Below are positions 1-8,141 of a stretch of DNA of 13,180 nucleotides, piece by piece. The stretch is from Stenotrophomonas sp. UBA2302. Its GTDB lineage: Bacteria > Pseudomonadota > Gammaproteobacteria > Xanthomonadales > Xanthomonadaceae. A program made the translations under genes and the position numbers. The DNA is taken from assembly GCA_002345545.1 (NCBI GenBank), contig DDVW01000029.1, forward strand, positions 1 to 13,180, in the 5' to 3' direction. Under the pieces are notes generated by a model. The model saw only the letters and a program-made list of their open reading frames with translations. It ran no database searches and was not told the origin of the DNA. Every line of letters starts with the position of its first letter. Position 1 is the first letter of the stretch.

Positions 1-345
1 CCGGCTCCGGAGGCGGACAAGCGGCCCGACCGGGAATCCGGGGCCGCCGAGGTGCCGCCAGCATCGCCATCGCCGCCGCAACAGGTGCCGGAGCACGAGG
101 ATGCCGGCCGCCAGCAGGCGGCCGACCAGGCCCAGCGCGAGCGCATGGAGCAGGCGATGGCGCAGGGGGCGGCGGGTGCAGAGGAGCCGCCGCCGGGAGC
201 TGCGCCTGTGCCGGTGACGGCCGAGGAGCGCGAGCGGCGCCAGGCCATTGAAGCGCGCTTGCAGCGTGTGCCCGACGAGCCGGGCAATCTGTTGAAGACC
301 AAGTTCCAGCTCGAGTACGAGCGGCGCAGGCGGGAAGGACGATGA
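1..345 (+). CDS. BatB/BatC-like protein, C-terminal part (5' end outside window)
   Basis: The frame is open from base 1 to the TGA at 343-345, so this is the 3' end of a gene that begins upstream. The 114 visible residues are rich in Pro, Ala, Glu, Gln and Arg and look like a disordered, charged linker. They end in a conserved-looking tail containing RVPDEPGNLLKTKFQLEYERR. That tail resembles the C-terminus of gammaproteobacterial BatB/BatC-type proteins, which have an N-terminal von Willebrand A domain, TPR repeats and then this low-complexity end. No VWA or TPR sequence is inside the window, so the family call rests on the tail and on the neighbour. The stop overlaps the next start as ATGA (342-345), indicating translational coupling with batD. 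A GTG at 52 could act as a start but is more likely internal. The family is linked to Bacteroides aerotolerance (Bat) proteins; its biochemical role here is unknown. Confidence 0.7.
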   Translation, partial: PAPEADKRPDRESGAAEVPPASPSPPQQVPEHEDAGRQQAADQAQRERMEQAMAQGAAGAEEPPPGAAPVPVTAEERERRQAIEARLQRVPDEPGNLLKTKFQLEYERRRREGR

Positions 346-2027
346 GCAGTGGTGAGGTGGGACATTGGCTGCGACTGCAGCTGCTGCTGGTACTGCTGGC
401 CTGCACGGGACCGGCGCTGGCCGATACCCGCGCGTGGCTGGATCGCGACCGCGTCACCGACGGCGGAAGCGTCGCGCTGACCATCCAGACCGACCAGGCC
501 GGCACGCCGGACTACACGCCGTTGCGCGCGGATTTCAGTCTTGACGGACAGACCGTCAGCAGCCAGGTGACGATCGTCAACGGCAGCCGGGTCAGGCGCT
601 CGCTGTTTGGAATCACGCTGACCCCGCTGCGTACCGGCGTGCTGGCGGTTCCGGCCCTGCGGGTGGGGGCCGAGCACACCGCGCCATTGACGCTGGAGGT
701 CGCCACGGCGCCGCCGGCCGGGCGCGGCAGTGGTGCCGTCGCCTTCGTCGAAACCGAGGTGGATGACCTGCAGCCCTACGTGCAGCAGAGCGTGGGCGTG
801 GTGGTGCGGCTGTACTACGCCACCACACTGGCCTCGGGCGAGCTGGTACTCGATACGCCGGCGTCGACGTCGCTGCAACGCATTGGCGAGGACCGCATCT
901 CCAGCGAGCAGATCGACGACCGCCGCTACACCGTGGTCGAGCGCCGCTTCCTGCTGGTGCCCGAGCGCAGCGGGCCGTTGCGACTGGCCGGTGCGCGCTT
1001 CAGCGGCAAGGGCGTGGGCGGCTTCTTCAGCGATATTTTCGCCCGCGATGCTGGCCGGCTCGGTGCGCGTGCGCCGGACCAGACCCTGCAGGTGCGGGCG
1101 ATGCCCGCCGGGGCGCCGCAGCCGTGGCTGCCGTTGCAGGATCTGCGCCTGCGCTACACGGCGGTGCCACAATCGGCCCGGGTCGGGGAAGCGGTCAGCT
1201 TCGAGATCGAGGCCAGCGCACGGGGCGGCACCCGCGCGCAGTTTCCGGAACTGCCGGTACCCTCGCTCGGCGATGCGGCGCAGGTATTCGCCGAACCGCC
1301 GCAGTACGACGAGACCTTCAGTGATGGCAGCCCGGTGTTGACGCTCAGGCGCCGCTATTCGCTGGTGCCGCAGCAGACCGGCGTGCTGACGCTGGAAGGC
1401 GTGAAGCTGGACTGGTGGGATGTGCGGGCCGGACAGCGGCGTACCGCCGTAGTGCCGGACCTCGAGTTGCAGGTCGCCGCCGGCGGTGCGCGGTTGGCGG
1501 CACCGCCGGTGGTGCCGGCAGCGGCGATGCGCGCGGGCGAGGGCACTGCGCTGGCGCTGGAGCGCCCGCTCGATGAAAGCCGCTGGTTGTGGCGCGGGCT
1601 GGCAGCCGGTTTCGCCCTGCTGTGGTTGCTGACGCTGGTCTGGGCGCTGCTGCGCCGGCGTCCCGCACTGCCGGTGGTGGCCGTCGCCGCAGCGGTACCG
1701 GCAGACAGCGGTGCGGTACACACGCTGGCGGACCTGCGCCGCAGCCTGGACAGTGGCGGGCTGGAAGAGGTGGTGCACATTCTCGCCCGCATGGGCGGTG
1801 TGGACAGCCTCGATGCGGTGATGGCGCGGCTGGCGGACGAAGAACAGCGGCAGGCGCTGGAGCGCATGCAGCGGGCGCTCTGGGCGGGTGAGGGCGATGT
1901 GGCCGGCGCGCGGGCACGGTTGCGCGAGGTGTTCCGGAAAGGCCCGCACTGGCGTGTCCCGGCAGGGGTGGAAAAGCCCTTGCTCGATCCCCTGTATCCC
2001 GGGCGGGACGACGGGAAACCGCTGTAA
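342..2027 (+). CDS. batD: BatD family protein
   Basis: This encodes a 561-residue, single-pass envelope protein of the BatD (oxygen tolerance) family. A signal peptide covers about residues 1-27 (hydrophobic LQLLLVLLACTG, cleavage after ALA), followed by a mature N-terminus DTRAWLDRDRVTDGGSVAL. That N-terminus matches the start of BatD domains, which describe a 'weapon' or ligand-like beta-rich periplasmic region. Beta-rich periplasmic sequence runs to about residue 410. A transmembrane helix spans about 416-437 and is followed by RRR, leaving a cytoplasmic tail of about 120 residues. The length fits gammaproteobacterial BatD. The ATG at 342 overlaps the upstream stop by 4 bases. A GGAAGGA purine run at 333-339 lies very close to it, so coupling rather than free initiation is likely. 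Bat proteins are thought to form a membrane-associated complex with MoxR-type ATPases; that is family knowledge and not visible here. Confidence 0.88.
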   Translation: MSSGEVGHWLRLQLLLVLLACTGPALADTRAWLDRDRVTDGGSVALTIQTDQAGTPDYTPLRADFSLDGQTVSSQVTIVNGSRVRRSLFGITLTPLRTGVLAVPALRVGAEHTAPLTLEVATAPPAGRGSGAVAFVETEVDDLQPYVQQSVGVVVRLYYATTLASGELVLDTPASTSLQRIGEDRISSEQIDDRRYTVVERRFLLVPERSGPLRLAGARFSGKGVGGFFSDIFARDAGRLGARAPDQTLQVRAMPAGAPQPWLPLQDLRLRYTAVPQSARVGEAVSFEIEASARGGTRAQFPELPVPSLGDAAQVFAEPPQYDETFSDGSPVLTLRRRYSLVPQQTGVLTLEGVKLDWWDVRAGQRRTAVVPDLELQVAAGGARLAAPPVVPAAAMRAGEGTALALERPLDESRWLWRGLAAGFALLWLLTLVWALLRRRPALPVVAVAAAVPADSGAVHTLADLRRSLDSGGLEEVVHILARMGGVDSLDAVMARLADEEQRQALERMQRALWAGEGDVAGARARLREVFRKGPHWRVPAGVEKPLLDPLYPGRDDGKPL

Positions 2028-2067
2028 ACCGTCTGCTAAGCTGCCCCTCCCGTAGAAACATATACAT

Positions 2068-3375
2068 ATGGTCCATATGGCAAAGACCCGCGCTGCAATG
2101 CCGTTTCACTGGAAGATCGGGATCGGCTTCGGCATCGGTCTGCTGCTGGGCCTGGCTGTCTACATGCTCAGCCCGGGCGCCGCCTGGGTGCAGGCACTCA
2201 CCACTTATGTGACCACGCCGGTTTCGGGGCTGTTCCTGAGCCTGATCTTCATGCTGATCGTGCCGCTGATCTTCTCGGCGCTGGTGATGGGCGTGTCGGA
2301 AATGGGCGACATCCGTGCGCTGGGGCGCATCGGCTGGAAGTCGCTGGGCTACACCATTGTGCTGTCGGGCATCGCGGTGCTGATCGGCCTGCTGCTGGTG
2401 AACCTGCTCAAGCCCGGTGCCGGCGTCGATCCGGCCGTCGCCGCGCAGCTGCTGGCCGAGAATGCCGAGCGCAGCCGCGAGATCGTGGCCGGTGTCGGCA
2501 GCCAGCCCAAGGGGCTGGAAATGCTGCTGTCGATCGTGCCCAACAACGTGCTCGATGCGGCCTCGGACAACGGCAAGATCCTGTCGCTGATGTTCTTCGC
2601 GCTGATGCTGGGCATCGGCATGGTGCTGTCACCGGCGGAGAAGGTGGCCACGCTGCGCAGCGCCATCGAGGGTCTGTTCGAGATCTCGATGACCCTGATC
2701 AACCTGGTCATCCGCCTGGCGCCGTATGCGGTGGCGTGCTTCATGTTCAACCTGGCGGCGATCTTCGGCTTCGACCTGCTGGTCAAGCTCGGCGCCTACG
2801 TGGGCGTGGTGGTGCTGGCGCTGGCGCTGCACATGTTCCTCACCTATGGCATCGCGGTGAAGCTGGCCGGGCGCTCGCCGCTGGCGTTCTTCCGCCAGAC
2901 CCAGGAAGCCACGCTGATGGCGTTCTCCACCGCTTCCTCCAACGCCACGCTGCCGACCGCGCTACGGGTGGCCGACCAGATGGGCTTCCCGCACAAGGTC
3001 TCGCGCTTCGTGCTGACCGTGGGCGCCACCGCCAACCAGAACGGCACCGCGCTGTTCGAGGGTGTCACGGTGATCTTCCTGGCGCAGTTCTTCGGCGTGG
3101 ACCTGAGCCTTGGCCAGCAGTTCATGGTGATGGTGGTGTGCATCCTTGGCGGCATTGGTACCGCCGGTGTGCCGTCCGGCTCGCTGCCGGTGGTGGCGCT
3201 GATCTGCGCGATGGTCGGCGTCAACCCGGTCGGTATCGGCCTGATCCTGGGCGTCAACCACTTCCTGGACATGTGCCGCACCGCGCTCAACGTCACCGGC
3301 GACCTGGCCCTGACCCTGCTGGTGGCCAAGGGCGAGAAGGACGAAGCCGGGGTCTCCCCCGCACTGGGCAGCTGA
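2068..3375 (+). CDS. dicarboxylate/amino acid:cation symporter (DAACS/SLC1 family)
   Basis: This encodes a 435-residue inner-membrane secondary transporter with the glutamate-transporter fold. Most of the protein is hydrophobic helices. The hallmark C-terminal core is present. The HP1 loop reads ASSNATLP (about 289-296), the TM7 motif is NQNGT (323-327), the HP2 loop reads GTAGVPSGS (about 364-372), and TM8 contains LDMCRTALNVTGD (400-412). TM8 retains the residues equivalent to GltPh D394, R397, N401 and D405 (D401, R404, N408, D412), so an acidic amino acid or dicarboxylate substrate is likely. Oddities are N325 where GltPh has D312 (NMDGT) and N397 where it has D390; both Asp residues belong to or lie near cation sites. 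The start is uncertain: in-frame ATGs lie at 2068, 2077 and 2098 and none has a good Shine-Dalgarno. A weak extended -10 (TGC then TAAGCT at 2037-2042) lies upstream. The exact substrate cannot be assigned. Confidence 0.9.
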   Translation: MVHMAKTRAAMPFHWKIGIGFGIGLLLGLAVYMLSPGAAWVQALTTYVTTPVSGLFLSLIFMLIVPLIFSALVMGVSEMGDIRALGRIGWKSLGYTIVLSGIAVLIGLLLVNLLKPGAGVDPAVAAQLLAENAERSREIVAGVGSQPKGLEMLLSIVPNNVLDAASDNGKILSLMFFALMLGIGMVLSPAEKVATLRSAIEGLFEISMTLINLVIRLAPYAVACFMFNLAAIFGFDLLVKLGAYVGVVVLALALHMFLTYGIAVKLAGRSPLAFFRQTQEATLMAFSTASSNATLPTALRVADQMGFPHKVSRFVLTVGATANQNGTALFEGVTVIFLAQFFGVDLSLGQQFMVMVVCILGGIGTAGVPSGSLPVVALICAMVGVNPVGIGLILGVNHFLDMCRTALNVTGDLALTLLVAKGEKDEAGVSPALGS

Positions 3376-3378
3376 CCG

Positions 3379-3409
3379 GCGCGGCGTAGGCGTGAATGCA
3401 TGGCCGCGC
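3379..3409 (+). terminator. weak hairpin after the symporter gene
   Basis: The arms GCGCGGC (3379-3385) and GCCGCGC (3403-3409) pair perfectly over 7 bp around a 17-base loop, starting 4 bases after the stop codon. No T-run follows, so it would be a poor intrinsic terminator. It may act only as a 3'-end stabiliser or may be chance in GC-rich DNA. Confidence 0.25.
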
Positions 3410-3471
3410 GCAGGTGGCCGTTGTCTGTTGCAGGCAGGCCGATTCCGGCACCGGCAGGTCCGCTCCGCAGC

Positions 3472-3500
3472 CTGACCGGCCCGGTGCACTGTGGGACAAT
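3472..3500 (+). promoter_or_regulatory. candidate sigma-70 promoter for tkt
   Basis: CTGACC (3472-3477, 4 of 6 matches to TTGACA) is followed after exactly 17 bp by GACAAT (3495-3500, 4 of 6 matches to TATAAT). This predicts transcription from about 3507, roughly 40 bases before the transketolase start. It is the best-spaced pair in the 171-base gap, which holds no gene. The individual box matches are only moderate. Confidence 0.4.
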
Positions 3501-3546
3501 AGGCCGCCCGCAGCTCCGCGGGAGCCTCCCTTGACTCGACGAAATC

Positions 3547-5553
3547 ATGACGCAGCCCACCCGCCGCCAGTTGGCCAACGCCATCCGTTTCCTCGCCGCC
3601 GATGCTGTCCAGGCCGCCAACTCCGGTCACCCCGGCATGCCGATGGGCATGGCCGATATCGCCGAAGTGCTGTGGAACGACTATCTCCGCCACAACCCGA
3701 ACAACCCGCAGTGGTTCAACCGTGACCGCTTCGTGCTGTCCAACGGCCACGGCTCGATGCTGCAGTACGCGCTGCTGCACCTGAGCGGCTACGACCTGCC
3801 GATCGAGCAGCTCAAGGCTTTCCGCCAGCTGGGCAGCAAGACCGCCGGCCACCCGGAACGCCACGAAACCCCGGGCGTGGAAACCACCACCGGTCCGCTG
3901 GGCCAGGGTCTGGCCAACGCGGTGGGCTTCGCGCTGGCCGAGAAGCTGCTGGCGCAGCGCTACAACCGCCCCGAATTCGAGATCGTCGACCACCGCACCT
4001 GGGTGTTCCTGGGCGATGGCTGCCTGATGGAAGGCGTCTCCCACGAAGCCGCCTCGCTGGCCGGCACCTGGGGCCTGGGCAAGCTGGTGTGCTTCTGGGA
4101 TGACAACAACATCTCCATCGACGGTGAAGTGGACGGCTGGTTCACCGACAACACCCCGGCGCGTTTCGAGGCCTACGGCTGGAACGTGGTGCGCGGTGTG
4201 GATGGCCACGATCCGGAAAGCATCAAGGCCGGCATCGAGCAGGCGCTGGCGCAGTCGGACAAGCCGACCCTGATCTGCTGCAAGACCACAATTGGCTTTG
4301 GTTCGCCGAGCAAGGCCGGCAAGGAATCCAGCCACGGCGCACCGCTGGGCAAGGACGAGCTGGACGCCACCCGCAAGGCGCTGGGCTGGGAATACGGTCC
4401 GTTCGAGATTCCGGAAGCCATCTACGCCGGCTGGCGTGCCGGCGCTACCGGCACCCTGCGCCAGGCCGAGTGGGAACAGCAGTTCGACAAGTACGCCGCG
4501 CAGTTCCCGGCCCAGGCCGAAGAGCTGACCCGCCGTTCGCACGGCGAGCTGCCGGACGATTTCATCGCCCAAGCCGATGCCTACATCGCCAAGGTGCAGG
4601 CCGAGGCGCCGAACATCGCCTCGCGCAAGGCCTCGCAGAACGCCATTGAAGCGTTCGCGCCGCTGCTGCCGGAAATCATCGGCGGTTCGGCCGACCTGGC
4701 CGGCTCCAACCTGACCATGTGGAAGGCGAGCAAGACCGTGGTCGGCGAAGACCCCGATGCCAACTACGTGCACTACGGCGTGCGCGAGTTCGGCATGAGC
4801 GCGATTGCCAACGGTCTGGCCCTGCACGGTGGTTTCCTGCCGTTCGACGCCACCTTCCTGGTGTTTTCCGACTACGCCCGCAACGCGCTGCGCATGAGCG
4901 CGCTGATCCCGGCGCAGGTCATCCACGTGTTCACCCACGACTCGATCGGTCTGGGCGAAGATGGCCCGACCCACCAGCCGGTCGAGCACGTGTCCTCGCT
5001 GCGCTACATCCCCAACAACGATGTGTGGCGCCCGTGCGATGCGGCCGAATCGGCGGTCAGCTGGAAGATGGCGATCACCCGCAAGGACGGCCCGAGCTGC
5101 CTGATCTTCAGCCGCCAGAACCTGGCCCCGCAGCAGCGCAGTGCCGAGCAGGTCAAGCAAATCGAACGCGGCGGCTACGTGCTGGCTGACGCGGCCGGTG
5201 CCCCGGACGTGATCCTGATCGGCACCGGTTCGGAAGTCGGTCTGGCGATGGCCGCCAAGGCCGAGCTGGACGCGGCCGGCATCAAGACCCGCGTGGTGTC
5301 GATGCCGTCCACCGACGTGTTCGAGCGCCAGGACGCGGCCTATCGCGAATCGGTGCTGCCCAATGCCATCCGCGCGCGCGTGGCGGTGGAAGCCGGTGTC
5401 ACCGGTTTCTGGCGCCAGTACGTGGGCCTGGACGGTGCGGTGATCGGTCTGGATACGTTCGGTGCCTCGGCGCCGGCCGACCAGCTGTACAAGCACTTCG
5501 GCATCACCACCGAGGCGGTGGTGGCGGCGGCCAAGGCCGTGCTCGGCAAGTAA
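3547..5553 (+). CDS. tkt: transketolase
   Basis: This encodes a thiamine-diphosphate enzyme that moves two-carbon ketol units between sugar phosphates in the non-oxidative pentose phosphate pathway. It acts in the cytosol and is normally a homodimer. The 668 residues compare with about 663 in E. coli TktA. The N-terminal TPP domain shows SGHPGMPMG with H28, SNGHGSM with H68, and the GDG (156-158) to NN (187-188) TPP/metal motif. The middle pyrimidine domain has the catalytic Glu (E414 in GVREFGM) and the active-site segment [14 protein letters not shown] with D472 and H476. The C-terminal domain runs to [18 protein letters not shown]. All key residues appear intact. The ATG at 3547 begins [14 protein letters not shown], a typical N-terminus; no strong Shine-Dalgarno precedes it. 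The gene is flanked by a candidate promoter and a strong terminator, so it is probably monocistronic. Confidence 0.98.
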   Translation: MTQPTRRQLANAIRFLAADAVQAANSGHPGMPMGMADIAEVLWNDYLRHNPNNPQWFNRDRFVLSNGHGSMLQYALLHLSGYDLPIEQLKAFRQLGSKTAGHPERHETPGVETTTGPLGQGLANAVGFALAEKLLAQRYNRPEFEIVDHRTWVFLGDGCLMEGVSHEAASLAGTWGLGKLVCFWDDNNISIDGEVDGWFTDNTPARFEAYGWNVVRGVDGHDPESIKAGIEQALAQSDKPTLICCKTTIGFGSPSKAGKESSHGAPLGKDELDATRKALGWEYGPFEIPEAIYAGWRAGATGTLRQAEWEQQFDKYAAQFPAQAEELTRRSHGELPDDFIAQADAYIAKVQAEAPNIASRKASQNAIEAFAPLLPEIIGGSADLAGSNLTMWKASKTVVGEDPDANYVHYGVREFGMSAIANGLALHGGFLPFDATFLVFSDYARNALRMSALIPAQVIHVFTHDSIGLGEDGPTHQPVEHVSSLRYIPNNDVWRPCDAAESAVSWKMAITRKDGPSCLIFSRQNLAPQQRSAEQVKQIERGGYVLADAAGAPDVILIGTGSEVGLAMAAKAELDAAGIKTRVVSMPSTDVFERQDAAYRESVLPNAIRARVAVEAGVTGFWRQYVGLDGAVIGLDTFGASAPADQLYKHFGITTEAVVAAAKAVLGK

Positions 5554-5580
5554 GTCTGCCGAAAATCCGAGCGTTACCGC

Positions 5581-5610
5581 GAAGGCCGGGAATCCCCGGC
5601 CTTCGTTGTT
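5581..5610 (+). terminator. intrinsic terminator of tkt
   Basis: A perfect 10-bp stem forms between GAAGGCCGGG (5581-5590) and CCCGGCCTTC (5595-5604), closed by the four-base loop AATC and followed by GTTGTTT. It sits 27 bases after the transketolase stop. It could also stop transcription arriving on the minus strand from the convergent acyl-CoA family gene ending at 5692, although the T-rich tail favours the plus direction. Confidence 0.85.
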
Positions 5611-5691
5611 TCTGGCTCGCGCAAGCGGGTGGAGGTGATGCGATCAAGTAATAGCGGAACGCTGCGATCGCCCCGGGCCGGCGGACAGGGT

Positions 5692-7647
5692 TCAGTGGCC
5701 GCATGCGGTGCGTGCCAGCGCCAGCCGCAGCAGGCGGGCATCCAGCCGCTCGCCGAAACCAGCCGGCTGTTCCAGCCCCATCCGTTGCAGGTACAGCGCA
5801 TCGCTGTCGGCGGCCGGCTGGCGCAATGCCGCCAGCACCGTGCGCAGTTTGTCCATGCGCGTGGCAGTGGCCGATTTCAGCCACGTCAGCGCACGCAGCA
5901 GGTCCTGTTCGACGGCATCGAAGTCGCTGCCCAGCGGGTAGTCGGGCAGGCTGCCGTCTGCGCGGAACGGGGCCAGCCTGGCGGCCAGCGTCGCGGCACG
6001 GTTCTGCTGCCAGCGGGAGGGGGCGGTGAAGTCGCCGGCCAGCTTCTTCGCAGTCTTGGCCTGCTCCAGCAGCCGGGGCTGGAAGGCGGCATCGGTGATG
6101 CCGGCCATGGCGATCACGCAGTCCTCATCGGTCAGGCCACGCAGGTCGGCGATGCCGTACTCGTTGACGAACACATCGCGCAGGTGGCGTGCGATGGTGG
6201 TGTGGCCGTAGCTCCAGCGCACGTTGGACTGCGAGGTCGCACCGGCCTGCCGGGTGGCACGGAACATCAGGATGCTGCGCGCATCCGGCAAGGCATGGGC
6301 CATCGCCACGAAGTTGTATTGGCCGCCGACGCCGGAGACCACACGGCCGTCGTCCAGCGCATCGGAAGTGGCGGCCCCCAGCGCGGTGGCGAGCATGCAG
6401 GAATTGAAGAAGCGTGCATCGCGCCGTTGCAGCCGTTCCAGTGCCTCATTGCCGCCGTACAGCTGGTTGATCTCGCTGATGCGGCGCATGCCGATGGCAC
6501 GGCATTCGGCTTCGGGCAGGTGCCGCAACCAGTCGTAGAACTCGCTCGAGCCCAGGTAGAACGCGCCGTGCAGGTATTCGCCCTCGCGCGCCAGCCGTGC
6601 GTGGTCGCCGTTGCTGGCGCTGCCATCGGCCAGCCGCTGCATCAGGCCAAGGTCATCGTGCACCTTGCGCCAGATGACGCCGGTCTGCACCAGCTTGCGG
6701 AAGCCTTCGTTGAGCATTTCGCTGCAGCCGTACAGGCCGATCTCGAACGGTTCCAGCCCGCCGGTTTCGCGCACCAGCGGGTGGTCGGCAAGTTCCGGAT
6801 CCAGCGCGTGCAGGATCTGCCGGTAACGGGCGTTGTCGGTATGGCGCAGCACCAGTGCATGGCTGAGCGCATCGGCCAGCGTGCCGATGCCGATCTGCAA
6901 GGTGCCGCAATCGCGTACCAGCGTGCTGGCATACAGGCCGATGGCGTAGTCGGCATCACTGACCGGCTGGCGGGGCAGCCCGAACAGCGCCGGATACGGC
7001 CCCGGCGGGGTGACAACCAGATCGAAGAAATCCGGCTCCACCGTCGCGCTACCGCCCAGCCAGGGCAGTTGCGGGTCGACTTCGGCAATCAGCAGCGGCC
7101 GCGGCAGGCCACGGGCCTTGATCGCATCGAGCGTGTCCTGGGTGATGTCGTTGTTGCACGACAGCGACAGTTGCGTGTCGCCTTCGCGCGCGGCCACCTT
7201 CTGCACGATCACCTGCGGTGCGCGCTGCGCGACCGCATCGGCGGCGTGGGTGTAGTTGAGGCTGGTGTACCAGCGCTGCGCCTGCGACGAACCCAGCAGC
7301 GCGCCGGACTGCATGTAGAACTCCTCCACCTGGATATGGGCCGGCAGCGCATCGCGGGCGATTGCATCGGCATAGGCCAGGCGCGGGAAATCGCCGTAGT
7401 GGCGCGCGACAAACGGATGCATGAAGCGTGCTTCCAGCCCGTCGCCGCCGGCCCGTGGCGGGTCGAGCGACAGCGCGGTATACAGCTGCAGCGGTCGCGC
7501 GGGATCGTGCTCGATGCGCGTATACAGCGCGTTGAGCAGCCGGTGCGGCTTGCCCAGCGCCAACGGCGCGCCAATGCGCAGTGCGCCGGGAACACGGGCC
7601 AGCAGCCAGTCCACGGCGGCATCGAGGTCGGTCAGGTGATGGGGCAT
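5692..7647 (-). CDS. acetyl-CoA hydrolase/CoA-transferase family protein
   Basis: This encodes a predicted cytosolic enzyme of the acetyl-CoA hydrolase/transferase family, which hydrolyses acyl-CoA or moves CoA between carboxylic acids. Family marks include an N-terminal GAPLALGKPHRLLNALY segment. The C-terminal domain contains GSSEFYDWL, SEINQLYGGNEAL, SGVGGQYNF (from about residue 438) and VNEYGIADLRGLTDEDC (from about 494). At 650 residues it is well above the roughly 500 typical of Ach1/AarC-type enzymes. It therefore belongs to the long subgroup, and its substrate is not predictable. The start at 7647 (MPHHLTDLD) is preferred over an in-frame ATG at 7677 (MPCPRNSTPVMPHH), because the amphipathic start of the conserved region follows it directly and a -10-like TGTAAT on the minus strand at 7676-7681 overlaps the longer start. 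Neither start has a clear Shine-Dalgarno. It is transcribed divergently from the BlaI-type operon across 119 bases. Confidence 0.85.
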   Translation of the reverse strand: MPHHLTDLDAAVDWLLARVPGALRIGAPLALGKPHRLLNALYTRIEHDPARPLQLYTALSLDPPRAGGDGLEARFMHPFVARHYGDFPRLAYADAIARDALPAHIQVEEFYMQSGALLGSSQAQRWYTSLNYTHAADAVAQRAPQVIVQKVAAREGDTQLSLSCNNDITQDTLDAIKARGLPRPLLIAEVDPQLPWLGGSATVEPDFFDLVVTPPGPYPALFGLPRQPVSDADYAIGLYASTLVRDCGTLQIGIGTLADALSHALVLRHTDNARYRQILHALDPELADHPLVRETGGLEPFEIGLYGCSEMLNEGFRKLVQTGVIWRKVHDDLGLMQRLADGSASNGDHARLAREGEYLHGAFYLGSSEFYDWLRHLPEAECRAIGMRRISEINQLYGGNEALERLQRRDARFFNSCMLATALGAATSDALDDGRVVSGVGGQYNFVAMAHALPDARSILMFRATRQAGATSQSNVRWSYGHTTIARHLRDVFVNEYGIADLRGLTDEDCVIAMAGITDAAFQPRLLEQAKTAKKLAGDFTAPSRWQQNRAATLAARLAPFRADGSLPDYPLGSDFDAVEQDLLRALTWLKSATATRMDKLRTVLAALRQPAADSDALYLQRMGLEQPAGFGERLDARLLRLALARTACGH

Positions 7648-7712
7648 GACAGGTGTGCTGTTGCGAGGACAGGGCATTACAGCATCGCAAAGATGAATCT
7701 CCGGTCGGGGGC

Positions 7713-7741
7713 TTGACAGCCGTTTCGTTTACCCATGTAAT
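7713..7741 (+). promoter_or_regulatory. sigma-70 promoter of the BlaI-type operon
   Basis: A perfect -35 box TTGACA (7713-7718) is followed after 17 bp by TGTAAT (7736-7741, 5 of 6 matches to TATAAT). This is the strongest promoter-like element in the window. It predicts transcription from about 7748 and a leader of only about 19 bases before the ATG at 7767. The -10 box lies inside the first operator, so repressor binding should block polymerase directly. Confidence 0.8.
7728..7741. promoter_or_regulatory. BlaI/MecI-type operator 1
   Basis: TTACCCATGTAA (7729-7740) matches the BlaI/MecI operator pattern TTACA-NN-TGTAA at 9 of 10 defined positions, with C in place of the fifth-position A. 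It overlaps the -10 box of the operon. The distance from its centre to that of operator 2 is 23 bp, close to two helical turns, so two repressor dimers could bind on nearly the same face of the DNA. Confidence 0.7.
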
Positions 7742-7750
7742 CGACAAAAA

Positions 7751-7764
7751 TTTACAGGCGTAAA
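7751..7764. promoter_or_regulatory. BlaI/MecI-type operator 2
   Basis: TTACAGGCGTAA (7752-7763) matches TTACA-NN-TGTAA at 9 of 10 defined positions, with C replacing the T of the right half. The palindrome extends by one more pair to TTTAC-N4-GTAAA at 7751-7764. It occupies the transcribed leader and ends 2 bases before the start codon, so it overlaps the ribosome-binding region as well. Operators 1 and 2 together also form a larger inverted repeat (7726-7740 with 7752-7766, 13 of 15 bases). Confidence 0.7.
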
Positions 7765-7766
7765 CG

Positions 7767-8141
7767 ATGATCCGGATCAGTGAGGCCGAAGCCGTGGTGA
7801 TGGAGGTGCTGTGGGAGCGGCATCCGCTGTCCGCCGACGAGGTGATCACGCGTCTGCCTGGCGGCAACGAGTGGGCCGAGGCGACCGTCAAGACGCTGCT
7901 CAACCGTCTGCTCAACAAAGGGGCGATCCGTGCGGACAAGGATGGGCGACGTTACCTGTACTCGCCGCTGGTGCAACGCGATGCGTGGCTGCTGGAAGAA
8001 AGCAGCAGCCTGATCGAGCGCCTGTTCGATGGCCGGATCGCGCCGCTGGTCGCGCATTTCAGCCTGCACCAGCGGCTCAGCCGCGATGATGTGGCCGAGC
8101 TGCGCAAGCTGCTGGAGGAGCTCGACGATGACCAGCACTGA
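7767..8141 (+). CDS. BlaI/MecI/CopY family transcriptional repressor
   Basis: This encodes a 124-residue winged-helix repressor, the usual length for BlaI/MecI. The N-terminal domain contains ISEAEAVVMEVLWERHPLSADEV, the turn and recognition helix EWAEATVKTLLNRLLNKG (about 35-52), and the wing ADKDGRRYLYSPLV. The C-terminal helices (about 75-124) would form the dimer interface. Staphylococcal BlaI is inactivated by cleavage at an Asn-Phe bond near residue 101; the comparable region here reads VAHFSLH, with H97-F98, so a cut there is possible but inferred. The gene is first in an operon with a BlaR1-like protease and is preceded by two matching operators, implying autorepression. Its 3' end overlaps the next gene by 14 bases. 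No beta-lactamase gene is visible nearby, so the name blaI is not assigned. Confidence 0.95.
   Translation: MIRISEAEAVVMEVLWERHPLSADEVITRLPGGNEWAEATVKTLLNRLLNKGAIRADKDGRRYLYSPLVQRDAWLLEESSSLIERLFDGRIAPLVAHFSLHQRLSRDDVAELRKLLEELDDDQH

Noticed and set aside
2058..2079. ATATACATATG before the symporter start resembles a common expression-vector leader, and CATATG occurs twice
   Set aside because: The match is only 11 bases, the vector ribosome-binding site is missing and the flanks are ordinary chromosomal sequence, so chance is the best explanation.
2962..5496. 844-codon open frame on the minus strand opposite tkt and the end of the symporter gene
   Set aside because: It is antisense to two well-recognised genes, its product is a His/Gln/Arg/Gly-rich string with no recognisable domain, and long antisense frames are expected opposite GC-rich genes with strong third-position bias.
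5640..5670. GCGATC/GATCGC arms with an inner AGCG/CGCT stem between tkt and the CoA-transferase gene
   Set aside because: The structure is interrupted, has no T-run on either strand, and lies next to a much better terminator at 5581-5604.
7676..7681. Minus-strand TGTAAT as the -10 box of the CoA-transferase family gene
   Set aside because: There is no -35 match at suitable spacing; it is used only as weak support for the shorter start and not listed as a promoter.
5629..7716. 695-codon open frame on the plus strand opposite the CoA-transferase family gene
   Set aside because: It is the antisense shadow of a protein with clear family motifs; the product shows no domain and has typical antisense composition.
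8029..8127. Longer start for the M56 protease within the repressor gene
   Set aside because: It would add 33 residues without membrane or family features, whereas the ATG at 8128 has a strong Shine-Dalgarno and gives a normal M56 N-terminus.
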